Source: Spongospora subterranea f. sp. subterranea (Eukaryota > Endomyxa: Phytomyxea > Phytomyxea > Plasmodiophorida). From it: a stretch of DNA of 64,000 bases. The position numbers were made by a program, and so were the translations under genes. Below are positions 11,101 to 22,332 of this stretch, piece after piece. Below the pieces are notes generated by a model. The model was not told the DNA's origin, searched no databases, and worked only from the letters and a program-made list of their open reading frames with translations. The stretch lies in the NCBI GenBank assembly GCA_049724395.1, contig JAUGWO010000007.1, positions 124,001-188,000 of the forward strand. The letters are read 5' to 3'. Each line of letters opens with the position of its first letter. The stretch's first letter is position 1.

Positions 11101-13137
11101 TTTGTAGGCAGCGTTTTCGACTGATTCGTTAGAAAGAGGGGATCCTTAGCATTTATCAAGCGATGGTGCCAAGATCAGCTCAGTTTTACGCCATTCATAC
11201 CGAAGGCAAACTACTGTCTAGTCTGCTAGGTCAACGCAAACATGTCGAAATACCGAGTTAGTTTATTGGGTTTTGCTGAGATCACAGCACCTGAGGTGTG
11301 ATTTCTTGTGTAGATATCGGAACCCTTGACCAAAAATGGTGTCGAACCCCAATGGAATTCGAGATTGTCGTGGAGCTGTTCTCCCACTTGGGTTCCATCG
11401 TGTTCGCTATACTGCAGGTGCGTTCGAGGAATATTGATTCATTGCGAGCAGTGTTCTGAGCCCTGAATACCGTGTAGACCATCGACATTGATAAACTATC
11501 GCATCTGGCAATGCGAGCGTTTCGCCCTTTACGATGGGAAGCGAATGGAGTTCCCATTCCGGCAGAGCACGTCATATATGCTGTTTTGAGCAACAGAATG
11601 GCAAGGGAATGGGACTGGGGCAGGTTTGACTATGAGGTTTTAAACATTATTTCAGTTCGCTAATTTGATGCTGTAGTTGGGAGTTCCCCTTAGCCCTTAG
11701 TCTTGAATCCCAAGTTCGCGATCGCCCTCTAGAAGTCCCATCTTTACGTAAGCTTCTGATCTTTCCTTTTTAGTCATCGACTTAATTATTGCGAGCAGTA
11801 TTTGCTTCAGTTTTGAAGAACGCGCTCACTAAGATTCGTGTTCCTTTTGTGGAAAAATTAATTCCCAGCAAGACGAAACATCGCTATGCAGTTTTGAAAG
11901 ATATCTATGAGCGAATGCTTGAATCAATGTTGAAAGCGGTAATGTGTCGAGTTTCGATGTCCTTTTTTGAGGGTCCTAAACCGTGATTATAGTCAGACAC
12001 GGATCATCAAGACGTTGATCGAGAGGTGATGGGGTTTCTGAACAAAACCGAGCTGGTTCACGGTTGGCCGTCTGCTGATATATCAAGCGTTACGGATCGG
12101 TCTCAAGACGTTGTCCTTTTCGATGATGACCTGCTCAAGCTCGTTCGGGATCGCGAACTATCAAGGGCTGGCATTCGTCGAAGTCTGAAGTTAGCGGACG
12201 TGTTTAATCCAGGGACGCAAACTTGGCAAGCTCCAGATTGTCGGTGCTTTGGAAACAGGTTCTGCTCATGTCGCACTAATCTCTCGTTGCAGTTATCAAG
12301 AAAATGGATACAACAAGTGATTTCGAAGGGGTTGTTAACTCAATTCCCTTCAATCAGGATAAGATTGCGGACCAGGGGGACAAACTGCCGAATAAAATCA
12401 GTGAGGATACGAAGGAAGGAGCGGTGTCGAAGAAAGAGGAACCTGTGATCAAGGATAAGAAGCAGGAACCAACGAGTAAGGAGAAATTTAAGGAACCGGG
12501 GATCAAGGAACGAATGGAGGAACCGGCGACTGAAGAAAGTATGGAGGCACCGGCGATCAAGGAAAAAATGGAGAAACCGGCAATTGAGGAAAGGATGGAG
12601 GAGCCGGTGATTAAGGGAAGAATGGAGGATCCGGCGATCAAGGGAAGGATGGAGAAACCGGCGTTTGAGGAAAGAATGGAGGGACCGGCGATCAAGGGAA
12701 GAATGGAGGATCCGGCGATCAAGGAAAGGATGGAGAAACCGGCGTTTGAGGAAAGAATGGAGGGACCGGCGATCAAGGGAAGAATGGAGGATCCAGCGAT
12801 CAAGGAAAGGATGGAGAAACCGGCGTTTGAGGAAAGAATGGAGGGACCGGCGATCAAGGGAAGAATGGAGGATCCAGCGATCAAGGAAAGGATGGAGAAA
12901 CCGGCGTTTGAGGAAAGAATGGAGGGACCGGCGATCACGGGTAGCAAGGGTCATTTGAAGGATGAACCGGCATATCAAAATAAGAAGGATGAACCGGTAT
13001 ATCAGGATAAGAAGGATGAACCTGAATATCAGGACAAGAAGGATCAGCCGGGAGTCAAATTGCCGATTGAAGTCACTTTACCCAAAGAATCTACAAATCT
13101 CGAAGGGAGATTACCTGTGATTAGACCACCTGAATAG
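8192..13137 (+). CDS. Large protein: collagen-like N-terminus, beta/alpha body, Lys/Glu/Pro repeat tail
   Basis: About 20 exons chain in frame from ATG 8192 to TAG 13137 using introns of about 50-60 nt. Examples are 10451-10508, GTAATCG...GGTCAG ending at 10824, and GTCGGT...TTGCAG before 12294. The product is roughly 1,250 residues. Residues about 40-330 hold several Gly-X-Y and GGNGG blocks broken by beta-like segments (GGNVTIQAF). The middle is a long folded region with conserved-looking Trp/Tyr clusters (DLYAWRLLCASLSLSV). The tail is an array of nine-residue repeats followed by three KKDEPxYQD units. No signal peptide is evident. I do not recognise the family; the Gly-rich start suggests an elongated or self-associating protein. 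Reading frames across the Gly-rich exons on the other strand are shadows. Confidence 0.8.
12493..12950 (+). repeat. 27-bp / 81-bp coding tandem repeats
   Basis: The basic unit is 27 bp, nine residues of the form [DEGK]-P-A-x-x-x-R-M-E. About 17 units occur. From about 12656 to 12940 they form a nearly identical higher-order unit of three (81 bp; ending GPAIKGRME, DPAIKERME, KPAFEERME) repeated about four times, which points to recent expansion by slippage or unequal exchange. All six frames stay open here, because unit lengths are multiples of three; only the plus frame joins the upstream exons. Confidence 0.93.
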
Positions 13138-14673
13138 ATCGAGACGCAGCTTTTCGACTATACAAAGTAAAGTGGCTTAATTCAAAATCCGTTCTTTACT
13201 CAATTGTCCGAATCGTGTATTGCTTGACCTTTTTCCTCAAATGTTTCCGTAGCTACTGTGAAGATTCGCCGATTGATTATGGGTTGTTAGGTTTTTGGTA
13301 AAATTGATCTCCCAATGAGCAGTGCTGAGAACAACAACAATGCAGTGCTGAGAACAACAACAATATCGTGATTTTATGGAGAGGAACCTGCAACCGCACA
13401 GCTGTGCTTCTCTCGATATACGGCCAGGTTTCGTCCTTGTTGAACGACTACCGCATCTCTACCCGTATATCAGGATTCGTAATCGCCGGTCCTGCTGGGT
13501 TCCGTTTGCGCTGTCATCGATAATTTTTGATGCGATGTTGGGGCCCGCGTTGAACAGACTACCCTCGGTTGATTGGGCAAACGGTGACCATGCCTACGTC
13601 CTTTGCCATCCCCCGGCGGTGGGAAACCTGTTAACCCCTGCCATAGCAACGCGTTTCAGTCCTAAGCAGCGCTCAAGACATCACAGATTATAATTGTGAT
13701 TATCTCGATGGCTTGTTTTCCCCACACCAATCTCTGCAGGTTCGGGAGTTTAGCGAGTGATACTTGATTCTGTCGAAGGTCACCCCAAACTGATGATCGT
13801 CTGCCGACTGCTCGGAGGAGATATCCACATTCCATGAACACTCTATCGAGTTTTGTATTGTCTCTATAGACCGTGTTTCTGCAGTAAATAGTGAGGGATA
13901 ACGACAAGATGGGAGTCGGGATGAACACTAATATCGGTGTTTGATTGAACCTCGCTCAAGACCGGAATATAGGTTTTGCAGGCGGAACACAGGAGGCGTT
14001 GGGCGATGATGCATTGAGCACAACTAGTGGCGTCGACAGCTGAGGCAGATCTGGCGGGCCACAGATTGACAACCGGGAAAAACAGGTTGGCAAAGGCGGC
14101 GATATGAGGCCACAATTGATACCTGAACAAGTTGGGGCAATCTACTCGAAACGACTGATGACGTCAATATTGTCACTAATAATGTCTGTATTAACATCAA
14201 TCGCATCAAACTGGTAAACGTATCTAAAAAACAACACAAACACATAATACCCTCTTGCTGTACATTGAACTCGAGCTTTGGTCTCGAGTTCATTGTCTTT
14301 CCGGATGCGTCGTCGAATCACAAATCTCCAGTAAAGTAACAGGCCGTTGGACCTTGTTTGGCGTTGCCAAGAGCCTGGCTTGACTGAGTTGTACCAGGAA
14401 TAACTAATCGTCGTAAATCGTGATGACACTGGTCCATATTCACATGTATCCTGATCCAATCTGCTGATCAACCCTCACCGTATCATTCGACCGTTCTACC
14501 GACCTTTGAAAAAAAAAACGAAAAAACCGATCGACGGTGTCCGTCCGATAAACCACTTGTGGATATTTCTCTATGACGATCCGTATTGATGGCGGACCGT
14601 GCTGGCCCTGGAACTGTGCAGTTCACCATCATCATCATCATCATCATCATCAGCATCATCAGCATCATCAGCA
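13138..14673. other. Unassigned region with half of an inverted repeat
   Basis: No supported gene. A plus frame at 13376-13693 and several minus frames (13662-14471) are open but show no motif. A segment at about 13985-14175 is similar, mostly in opposite orientation, to 15715-15885. A (CAT)n run at about 14629-14671, with AGC interruptions, sits just before the next start codon. Confidence 0.35.
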
Positions 14674-15375
14674 ATGATCCAACAGTCCCCCAATCCCGAC
14701 CCGTTATCCCGCGAATATCACAAGGCATTGAGTGTCACCGCTGCAATCAAATCAACATTGGATGGAAGTAGTTCTGGCCGTCAACAGCCCATGCACCTGG
14801 ATAACGACGACCGAATTAGCATTATGAACTACATTGCTTGCCAGGAATCTGTTATTGGCAATCTCACCACAGAGCTACAGAAAGCCACAAGGACGTTGTG
14901 GAGGAAAGTCCTAAATCACGCGAATCATGAACTGAGCATTATTGAGCTGCCCTTGGACTGTTGTCATTTGGCAGAGCAGCATCTGAGAGATGATGATCTA
15001 GATAACGCTCTTAGGGAGAACAGATTGCTGCGAGACGAGATCATGATGAAAGAGCGGGAATGGAACGAGATCAATGCACTAACAGAGCTGGCTTTGCGAC
15101 GGGCACGACAAGACCTTGTGAGTCTGCGAGAACATCATTGCCGGGGCCAGTGTATTGTGCCAAATTTCAACAGCAGAGATCCTCTGATGTCAGATTCTGC
15201 TACAGAAGAGGATATCTTGAACTCGGTCGAGGGAGAATCACCTCGTGATAGAATGGACTCATCACAATGCGCTAAACATCATGATTGCGGTCTAGGCCGT
15301 CACGATCAACCGCCTTTACTGATTCCTGGGAATACCAATCACATACTACATGAGACCGATGAATCGCCAACATAG
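14674..15375 (+). CDS. Hypothetical polar/coiled-coil protein
   Basis: A single frame of 233 codons from ATG 14674 (MIQQSPNPDPLSREYHK). Upstream in-frame codons are a Ser-rich reading of the CAT repeat and were excluded. It is rich in charged residues, with a heptad-like helical stretch at about residues 100-170 (LDNALRENRLLRDEIMM). The acidic C-terminal tail contains His and Cys residues. No known domain is recognised. The absence of introns is unusual for a gene this size here. Confidence 0.6.
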   Translation: MIQQSPNPDPLSREYHKALSVTAAIKSTLDGSSSGRQQPMHLDNDDRISIMNYIACQESVIGNLTTELQKATRTLWRKVLNHANHELSIIELPLDCCHLAEQHLRDDDLDNALRENRLLRDEIMMKEREWNEINALTELALRRARQDLVSLREHHCRGQCIVPNFNSRDPLMSDSATEEDILNSVEGESPRDRMDSSQCAKHHDCGLGRHDQPPLLIPGNTNHILHETDESPT

Positions 15376-15982
15376 CACAACATCACGATCGTGTGGATAA
15401 AATACAATCACCCATCATATGAGAAAGCACCATCAATGTGATGGGATATTGATCCAAATGCTGTGTAATCCGACTCCCGATCGCTATTTACTAGTATCAA
15501 ATCAATACGGGACGTTTTGTGTTGTACAATCTCGGCCCGGTCATAAATCGGAAAGAAGATTTACCGGATTACGATGAACAAGCTCTTACAGGTCATGATT
15601 GATTGGCACTCAAATCAAGGGCCAACGGCCTGGCGCTCTATTGTCGACTGTGATTCGACAGAAGTGCTCAACTTCAGTTCAAAGCGAATGGGTGTTGACA
15701 CAGTTGTGGATACATGGGGGGTATTCTATTTGAGACGGCTGATGACGCCAATATTGCCAGAGATATGATCGGTGGTAGTTCGGGTAGCCGCCTATGCCAA
15801 CCGCTTTGGGACCGATTCGCGATCAGTGAACCGCTGTCGACGTCCGCGTCAAGACCTGTTTCAGCTGTAGACGCCACCTGCTGACCTCGATTCGTGCTTC
15901 ATGGATTTAGATGGGGGCAACTGATGGTCGTGAGGAGACTCAGATCAGTTCGGGGAAGTTTATTCAGATCAATTCGGGAAGT
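15376..15982. other. Unassigned, contains repeat partner
   Basis: No clear gene. Plus frame 15574-15768 and minus frame 15674-15877 overlap the segment (15715-15885) that resembles 13985-14175. It may be a degenerate duplicated fragment. Confidence 0.3.
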
Positions 15983-16550
15983 TTATTTACCGAGACCCAT
16001 TTTAGAGAGCCATTCATGTCCCTTCATACCTTGACCAAGAACGTTTTTTTGAACCGCCAAAATAAAGTCGGAAATGAAGACATCTTGATAGGGTCTTTCT
16101 CCATCGTACTCAAAGAACTTCGCTGAGTGAATGCAACCCAAACCAGTGTCGACCCTGGCCGGCGATAGTTTCACGGGCAACTTTCGATAAAAGGTGACGA
16201 TTCTCGGAAATCAAGAAGCGCTTCTCAACCTGTCAAAAGCACCTTGCGAGGCGCTTTGTTGAATCGAAGGCGATAACAGACGCGCTGGAGGTGCAAAGGA
16301 TAGTTCCGGAGATGGATTTAAAACAAGCGCAATGCTGGAACTGGAAATAGGAAAGGAAGAAGCGGCCAAGGCAGTACAAGCAAAAGCCAAATTCGTTGCG
16401 AATTTGGTCAGTTCCGGAGCTGTGGAGATAATTTGTGAACTGCTCGACGTTGTTTGACAAACCAACTCAAGACCAAAACTCAGCAGTGATTTTTTTTTTC
16501 CAATAATTTCGAACATCGCAATGAAACATCGGCAAACCCTGCGGCACTGC
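15983..16550 (-). CDS. Unrecognised small spliced gene
   Basis: The C-terminal exon (15983 to about 16127) reads AKFFEYDGERPYQDVFISDF and continues to KMGLGK and a stop. It can join, through a 31-nt GT-AG intron, to an upstream exon (about 16160-16225) with VEKRFLISENRHLLSKVARE. Further upstream the minus strand is Ser/Ala/Pro-rich, which could be a leader or targeting region, but that join is not resolved. No family is recognised. The small size and basic/aromatic content would suit an organellar or ribosome-associated factor, but this is only a guess. Confidence 0.4.
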
Positions 16551-16820
16551 ACTCAAGAATCGCTCATTGGTCGGATTGAGAAAGAGCAGACTTATGTTTG
16601 AACCCCCTCCCCTCCCCAATGGAGATATCCGCTTTTGAACTTGTCGTTTTTCGGCGCTTTTCACAAGCGCCGAAATGCGACTGAAATGGTCAACTTGGAG
16701 AGTGGTATAGCCGTATAGAGACTGTAGGGGCGGGCTGCGCATTTGCCATCAAAATTAACTGGCATTTGCCAGGGTGTCATCCCCTTGACCACAATTTCGT
16801 GTTTTTGATTTCGATCAGCT

Positions 16821-17521
16821 ATGGGTACAGAGGTCAGTAGAGCATTCATGCAGTATTTCATGACGGTCAAAGTTGCTCGAGAGACCCAAGTGCGAAAAGA
16901 GTTCGGGATTATCTGTCGAATTTTTGAAGAGCCAGGCGATCGCCATGACGATTGGAAGAAGATGATCGGGCTCCTGAATCGGCAACTGCAGTTTGTGCAG
17001 ATGACAATTCGGGCAGTCATATCTGAGTTGAACGGCGCTGTGTACTGGGGAATTGCCAACACGGCCACTGATGAGTTATCGAAACTCTCCAGCTATTTCG
17101 CTGGTAAAGACTTGAAATATGTTCAAGATCTGCTTCGTGCTATGATTGAGAAGAAGGGCCAAATTGAACGCGAACCTGCAGAACGACTCAAACACGATGA
17201 TGGCCCTGATAAGATGACGTTCGGCGAAGTCAAACTCCTATTGAGCGACCTTGTCAAGCTTCGCTGGCTGAAGATTGATAAATCGGAAAATTTTCTTTTC
17301 GGTGAAAGGACATACTTGGAATTCAACCCATATTTTGACCAGTTGCTTAAAGATGGCAATGTATGTGCCCATTCATTTCAGTGTATCTATCACCCATCTA
17401 ACCTTGCCCCGTTCAGATTCCAGAATGCCGTTATTGCAAGAAATGGTGCATTCTAGGTACGGAAGATGGAAGCCATTTTCACTGTGAAGATAGGGAGATG
17501 GCGATGGCAGCCGAACAATAG
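16821..17521 (+). CDS. NSMCE1: NSE1-like subunit of the Smc5/6 complex, reduced RING
   Basis: Two exons (16821-17360 and 17417-17521; 56-nt intron) encode about 214 residues. The body matches NSE1: an N-terminal winged-helix part (RAFMQYFMTVKVARETQV), then GAVYWGIANTATDELSKL, the counterpart of the family's YALVNxxxT segment, then a second winged helix (LSDLVKLRWLKID). NSE1 works with NSE3 and NSE4 on Smc5/6 in DNA repair. The C-terminal RING-like part is short: IPECRYCKKWC, then HFHC, then a stop about ten residues later. It lacks the second Cys pair of a full variant RING. Confidence 0.85.
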
Positions 17522-17619
17522 TCCATTATCTGACGGGATGTTGCTTGACGAATATTTCTATATCATATTAATGCAATTCCGACTAACGACTGAGAATATA
17601 TATCTGTAGTACACGTATG
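17522..17619. other. Short convergent intergenic space
   Basis: 98 bp between the NSE1 and PDK1 stop codons, which face each other. It must contain both 3' ends. Confidence 0.6.
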
Positions 17620-19523
17620 TTAAGAGCCACGCTTATGAGCTTCTTCGATAGCGTCAACCCAAGCCTGAGCCGTTAGGTCAACGGTCTGAAAACGGAACAA
17701 TTTTTCTGGCTGAAAAACGAAACACCAATAGAGTAAGTCGACTTAGCAATCTAGCGACATTAGGCAGCGCATACGGTATAAATCAGGAACGCATTGCCCT
17801 TGTAGATAGATGCTCGCAATGATGCCGACCATGGAATTTCCTTTCAAATGCAAAATCATATAAGTAATTACACCGGGATTATAGCAGGCCCCAACCGTTT
17901 GCTGTTGTTTCTTCCCGAGAGAAATATGAAACAAACGGGGGGCGCTTGTCAAAATCAGCATCTTCTTTTTGAAAAAGAGGCCTTTCCTTTCTGTGATTAT
18001 TCCTAACATTAACGCAACCTCACTGTTCGTCAAGAACCCTGAACTGTCACCGATCAGATCGCGACAGAGCCTTAGACCTGGAACTTATACCAATCACTAT
18101 CGGCATTGGCTAATGCCATACTGTTAACAGAATCGCTATTGGGTAGAATAATCGCGGCATCAGCTTCTTGCTGCGGTTCATTGGAATTAACATCGACAAA
18201 GTACGAAGGTACTTCAGAGTTGAATAGGTCGTCAAATGCGATGTCACGGAAGAATGGGTGTTGTTTTAATCTGAAAAATATTCAAAATGATATAGCGTTT
18301 GTGAGCACCAAAAAGTGTTCCTTTACCTGTCAAAGCCGCCACTAACTCTGTCTTGTGGATCGACATTCAATAATTTGGTTAACAACGATATAGCTGCAGT
18401 AGACAAGTGATCATCGAACACGATTTTGTGCTCGATAATCTTCTGGAACGTGAGATATTCGGTTTCTCCCTTGAATGGAGGTCGTCCAGATAAAAGTTGA
18501 TAAATAACACAGCCGAAAGACCACCAATCGGCCCTGTGAGAGAGAATGCTGGAAAACCCTTTGATACAAGAAAATATTGCTGATATTACCCGAAACTGAC
18601 GTCACCGTTATTCAGTAACTCGGGTGGCAAATATCTAGATGAAGTAAGGTCAATCTCTAGCGTAGACCTTGGAGCATTGAACATGACGCTGACTCTGCTG
18701 TTCCAACAAACGAGTTCCTTCTGTTAGATGTGTCCTTGACGGTGTCATCAGCGTCGATGATTTTCGCCGATCCGAAATCAATTAAGCGAATATGGCCATC
18801 TTGACTGAGCAATAAATTCTGACCAAGTACAAGAATTCAAAACGGGCCATCAAACAAGTGTGGTGACCACCTCTGGCTTCAGGTCTCGATGAATGATCTT
18901 TTGTCCATGCAGATACTCCAATATCAATAAAATCTCGGCACAATAGAACGCAGCTAGATTTTCGGGACATCGCTTTAGCTAAAACAAACATTGAGCTGAG
19001 ATATGCCTTAAATGTTGAGAATGATGTAATACCCGACGAATCTGCTGAAATAGCTCGCCACCGCTGGCCAACTCTAGGACAAAATCTTCGTATGATAAAA
19101 ACTGGATATTAATCTTAATTGGCAAACTGTTCTCAAGATGATTCGCTTACACAGAGATTGAGAATCTTGAAACGTTCCAAATAGATGCACGATCCCAGGA
19201 TGGTCGACTCGCGACAATATCGCCTTCTCATTCATGACATACACCTGTTTATTGTGTCTCAATATATGAGACTTGTCGAGAACCTTTCTGTAAATAATGT
19301 GAGTAAGACCTAATATATCTCGATAAACCCCAACGATCAACATTACACAGCATAGCGTTGATGTGATTTGAGTTCCTGAGCTTCTAGAACCTATTGAAAA
19401 TGATAACACATAAATGGTTGCACTGAAGGTGTGGCAGCGATTCCTAACCCGTGCATACGATCCTTCTCCTAACAATCCACAAAACTCGAAATCAGCCCTG
19501 GCAAATTTCTTGGACTCACACAT
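17620..19523 (-). CDS. PDPK1: 3-phosphoinositide-dependent protein kinase 1 (PDK1)
   Basis: A multi-exon AGC kinase on the minus strand from ATG 19523 ([14 protein letters not shown]). Visible in order are: glycine loop [11 protein letters not shown] with the ATP-binding Lys starting the next exon; a PDK1-type helix segment [29 protein letters not shown]; catalytic loop [15 protein letters not shown]; a PPELL substrate-loop region; and [18 protein letters not shown]. After a linker comes a C-terminal PH domain ([19 protein letters not shown] ... [14 protein letters not shown]). Kinase plus PH is the PDK1 layout. The enzyme phosphorylates activation loops of Akt, S6K and PKC-type kinases at membranes with PIP3. 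Its start codon is only 67 bp from a tRNA gene. Confidence 0.93.
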
Positions 19524-19589
19524 CGAAATGTCAATGTCCGCAAAACTGCAAGTGCCAACTTTGTTTCTGGTGGCCTCTGTTCACAAAAA

Positions 19590-19661
19590 TGAAGGATGAC
19601 GGATTCGAACCGCCGATCTTGGGGTCTGGAATCCCACGCCCTGCCCCTAGGCCAATCCTCC
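19590..19661 (-). tRNA. tRNA-Trp (CCA), second copy
   Basis: Identical over all 72 nt to the copy at 304-375, on the opposite strand. Flanks are unrelated, so this is not a recent large duplication. The 3' flank has a short T run (ATTTTTG) suited to Pol III termination. It lies upstream of PDK1 in the same orientation. Confidence 0.88.
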
Positions 19662-20113
19662 ATATGTTGCTGTTTTTGAGCCTGTAGTAGCGGTATTTAT
19701 AGTCAACAGTGATGATCTATTGATCTCACCGAAACGTCATGGAATGTGCCGCGACGGCATGATAATGATAAGTCTCCATCGTTGTTGAGATGCCATGATT
19801 TTTCGACTAGGTTGGACAAAATTCCGATCAGTATTCTGTATTCTCCTTGTTCGATTTTTTTCTCTTGTGTGATAATTAACATCGATAGATTTGGTCGTGG
19901 CCGTCTTTTTCACCAGAAATATTGCACCCTGGTTTTCTTGGCGAACCATCCACGTTTATTCGAAAGATGTTACAACGTGTCCGTAAAATAAAGGTAAATT
20001 TTTTTGCTTTCGTGGACAAACTCCATCAACTTCATCGAACAGGCACACAGAAGTGAAAGGGCTGCGTACTACAAGCCGCAGCAAACAGAGATGCGAGCCC
20101 GAAATCTCGAGCG
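19662..20113. other. Intergenic
   Basis: No supported gene; only short frames on both strands. Confidence 0.4.
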
Positions 20114-20311
20114 TTATTCACGATTACTTTTTAGTCGATAAACGATGATGTTTGAATCGGATTTACTTATGCCACTGGTATTGAATATCCCATGCGTGGC
20201 CGAAAGCGGCCAAGCCGTCCCAAACTTCGCTGCCGTTCGACATTTCACAGCCGTTTGCGCAACCCCGTGATCCCTGAACACACCTCCGTGCAGGGCAGCC
20301 TCTCTGGTCAT
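20114..20311 (-). CDS. Possible small protein
   Basis: A 65-codon frame from ATG 20311 (MTREAALHGGVFRD) ends at TAA 20114. The frame continues open upstream without an ATG, so the start is uncertain. It lies just upstream of, and divergent from, the NOA1 gene. No family is recognised, and it could be chance. Confidence 0.25.
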   Translation of the reverse strand: MTREAALHGGVFRDHGVAQTAVKCRTAAKFGTAWPLSATHGIFNTSGISKSDSNIIVYRLKSNRE

Positions 20312-20409
20312 GCGATACACCGTATCAAGCAGGAGCCCTGTAGAGTGAGGACTGCATCCCTCGTACGTCACCTGGGGGCTGGGGTCTCTGTCATCTTCAT
20401 TATCATCAT

Positions 20410-22244
20410 ATGATCCGTTATGGTTCTACAGCCGTATCCAAATTGACAATATTCCGGAATCTTGTTCGCAGACACTCGTCCGCCCCAGCTTTGCCAGAGC
20501 TACGCCTTGGGGATTGTTGCGGCTGCGGAGCCAACCTCCACTTTCATGATGATTCAAAGCCTGGGTAGGATTAATGAGATTGGGCGTTCTTTCATGGTTT
20601 ATTGATAACACAGTGTCTCAGATACCTGCCCAAGCATATAATAGACAATTTGCATGAATCCTTTCGTGATTCCGTTGAACTGGGAATCGATGCAGTTTCT
20701 GCCTCTGCTGAAGCTGTCCACAGTTTGATCTGCATGCGGTGTCATCAGCTCACCCATAATGGGTTTGCACAAGGGAACATGCGGAATGTCATTTCGGAAG
20801 ATTTTAGGACCTCTTTAAAGTCACGGTTCTGTTTGGAGAACGGTATATAATATAAGTCTAAATCCTGCTGTTGCAATGCAAACGAATCACTCTCGGTAGG
20901 CCGCAGTTCAGTCATCATCAAACTAGTGGACCTTGTTGATTTTCATGGCTCGATGTTTGCTGACGTTATCGAGCTCATCGGCAAAGACAATCCTGTAATT
21001 TTGGCTGCTAACAAATTTGACCTTCTTCCTACGGGTGCTTCTACCAAACGAATTAGGTCAGTCCAATGTATACAGCCTGCGCGGAAATCTCATGGTGTTC
21101 AGGTCTTGGGTAAAGAACGAAGCTGCGCTAATGCGACTGCCCATATACGACGTTCATATTGTATGCTCTCGTACCGGTGAAGGATTATCTTCGTTAATAG
21201 ATAATGCTCGCCAATTAGCTGAAATGCCGGCACGAGATATATACGTTGTGGGGTCTTGTAATGTGGGGAAAAGCACGTACGACGAACTTGAGGATTTTTG
21301 AGTCCTCATCTTCACATTGATAATGCTCGTTTAGGTTCATCAATTGCCTTCTAAACAAGAGTATCATCAAAGGAGTCGGACGAGGTAGCCGCAAAGCCAC
21401 TTTCCGATTAAAAGACGGCCGAGTGAAGGAGACAACGAGGGCTATACCGGTTACTGCATCGTCTGTGGCTGGCACAACGCTTGGGTTCGCTCTTTTCGGG
21501 TTTATCACTCAAGTTTTCAAAAGTTGTGCAGATTAATCCCGTTTAAGCTTCGTGGACCAGCATCAGTGAACGAAATCTCCTTGTTCGATACCCCTGGAGT
21601 TTACGCTGATTTACCGATTCACCGTCGCCTCACTGAAGCAGAACTGCGACTGATTTCTCATGGTAGAAAGATCATGCCAGTTACGTACCGTCTAGAAAAA
21701 GGGCAATCGCTTCTTTTGGCAGGCCTAGCCAGAATCGATCACATTGACGGTATATTTCTTCAAGTGAAGCGATTGCTTTTGTTCATTCATGGGCTTAGGG
21801 CTTCCATTTTTATATACATCTTTCGTGTCTCGGGATGTCGTCGTGCATGTCACGCAGACTGCAAGAGCTGAAAACATCCTCTCTCAACGTCCAGGTTTAT
21901 ATATATTCATTTACAGTTTTAAAAACCTGAACCACTCGCTCATAGATATATATAAGATTCCAAAAGACAGCACTCGAGTGGTCTCCTCTCTGATGCATTA
22001 CGATTTCAAAATATCTGGAAAAGGATGGGCCGAGTAATATATTTCCATGAAGATTCTGAGTTTGTGTCTAACTACCTGTTACTACAGAGCTTCTCAAGAT
22101 GTGGCTTTCGACGGACTAGGTTGGGTATCCTTAACAGGATGTGGTTCATCGCGTATTAGAGTGTTTGGAATTGGATCGATCAGACTTCGTCATCCACTGA
22201 TGCCTTTCGACGCCCGAGATTCGGCGAGAAGGTTCACGGGATAG
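20410..22244 (+). CDS. NOA1: NOA1/YqeH-type circularly permuted GTPase, mitochondrial
   Basis: Multi-exon gene starting at ATG 20410. The Arg/Ser-rich N-terminus (IFRNLVRRHSSAPALPEL) looks like a mitochondrial presequence. A zinc-finger follows: CCGCGANLHF in exon 1, spliced over a 57-nt intron (20565-20621) to GYLPKHIID, then ICMRCHQLTHNG. GTPase motifs come in permuted order: NKFDLL (G4), GSCNVGKST (G1), then FDTPG (G3). The last exon holds DVAFDGLGWVSL, typical of the C-terminal domain. Family members assist assembly of the small ribosomal subunit in mitochondria or plastids. The exon borders in the middle (21180-21340) were only partly traced. Confidence 0.9.
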
Positions 22245-22332
22245 AACCAAGTTGCGTTTCGTAGAGTTTTTCAGTTGATAAATATATGTGACAAGAACAT
22301 GCCGAAAAAACTGGGGTTGGTATAGAAATTTT

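Noticed and set aside
12340-12978. Long minus-strand open frames (up to 212 codons) across the repeat tail
   Set aside because: Repeat length is a multiple of three, so all frames stay open. Only the plus frame joins upstream exons by a normal intron.
20426-20611. Minus-strand frame opposite the first NOA1 exon
   Set aside because: The plus strand encodes the presequence and zinc-binding CGCG motif and splices to the rest of NOA1.
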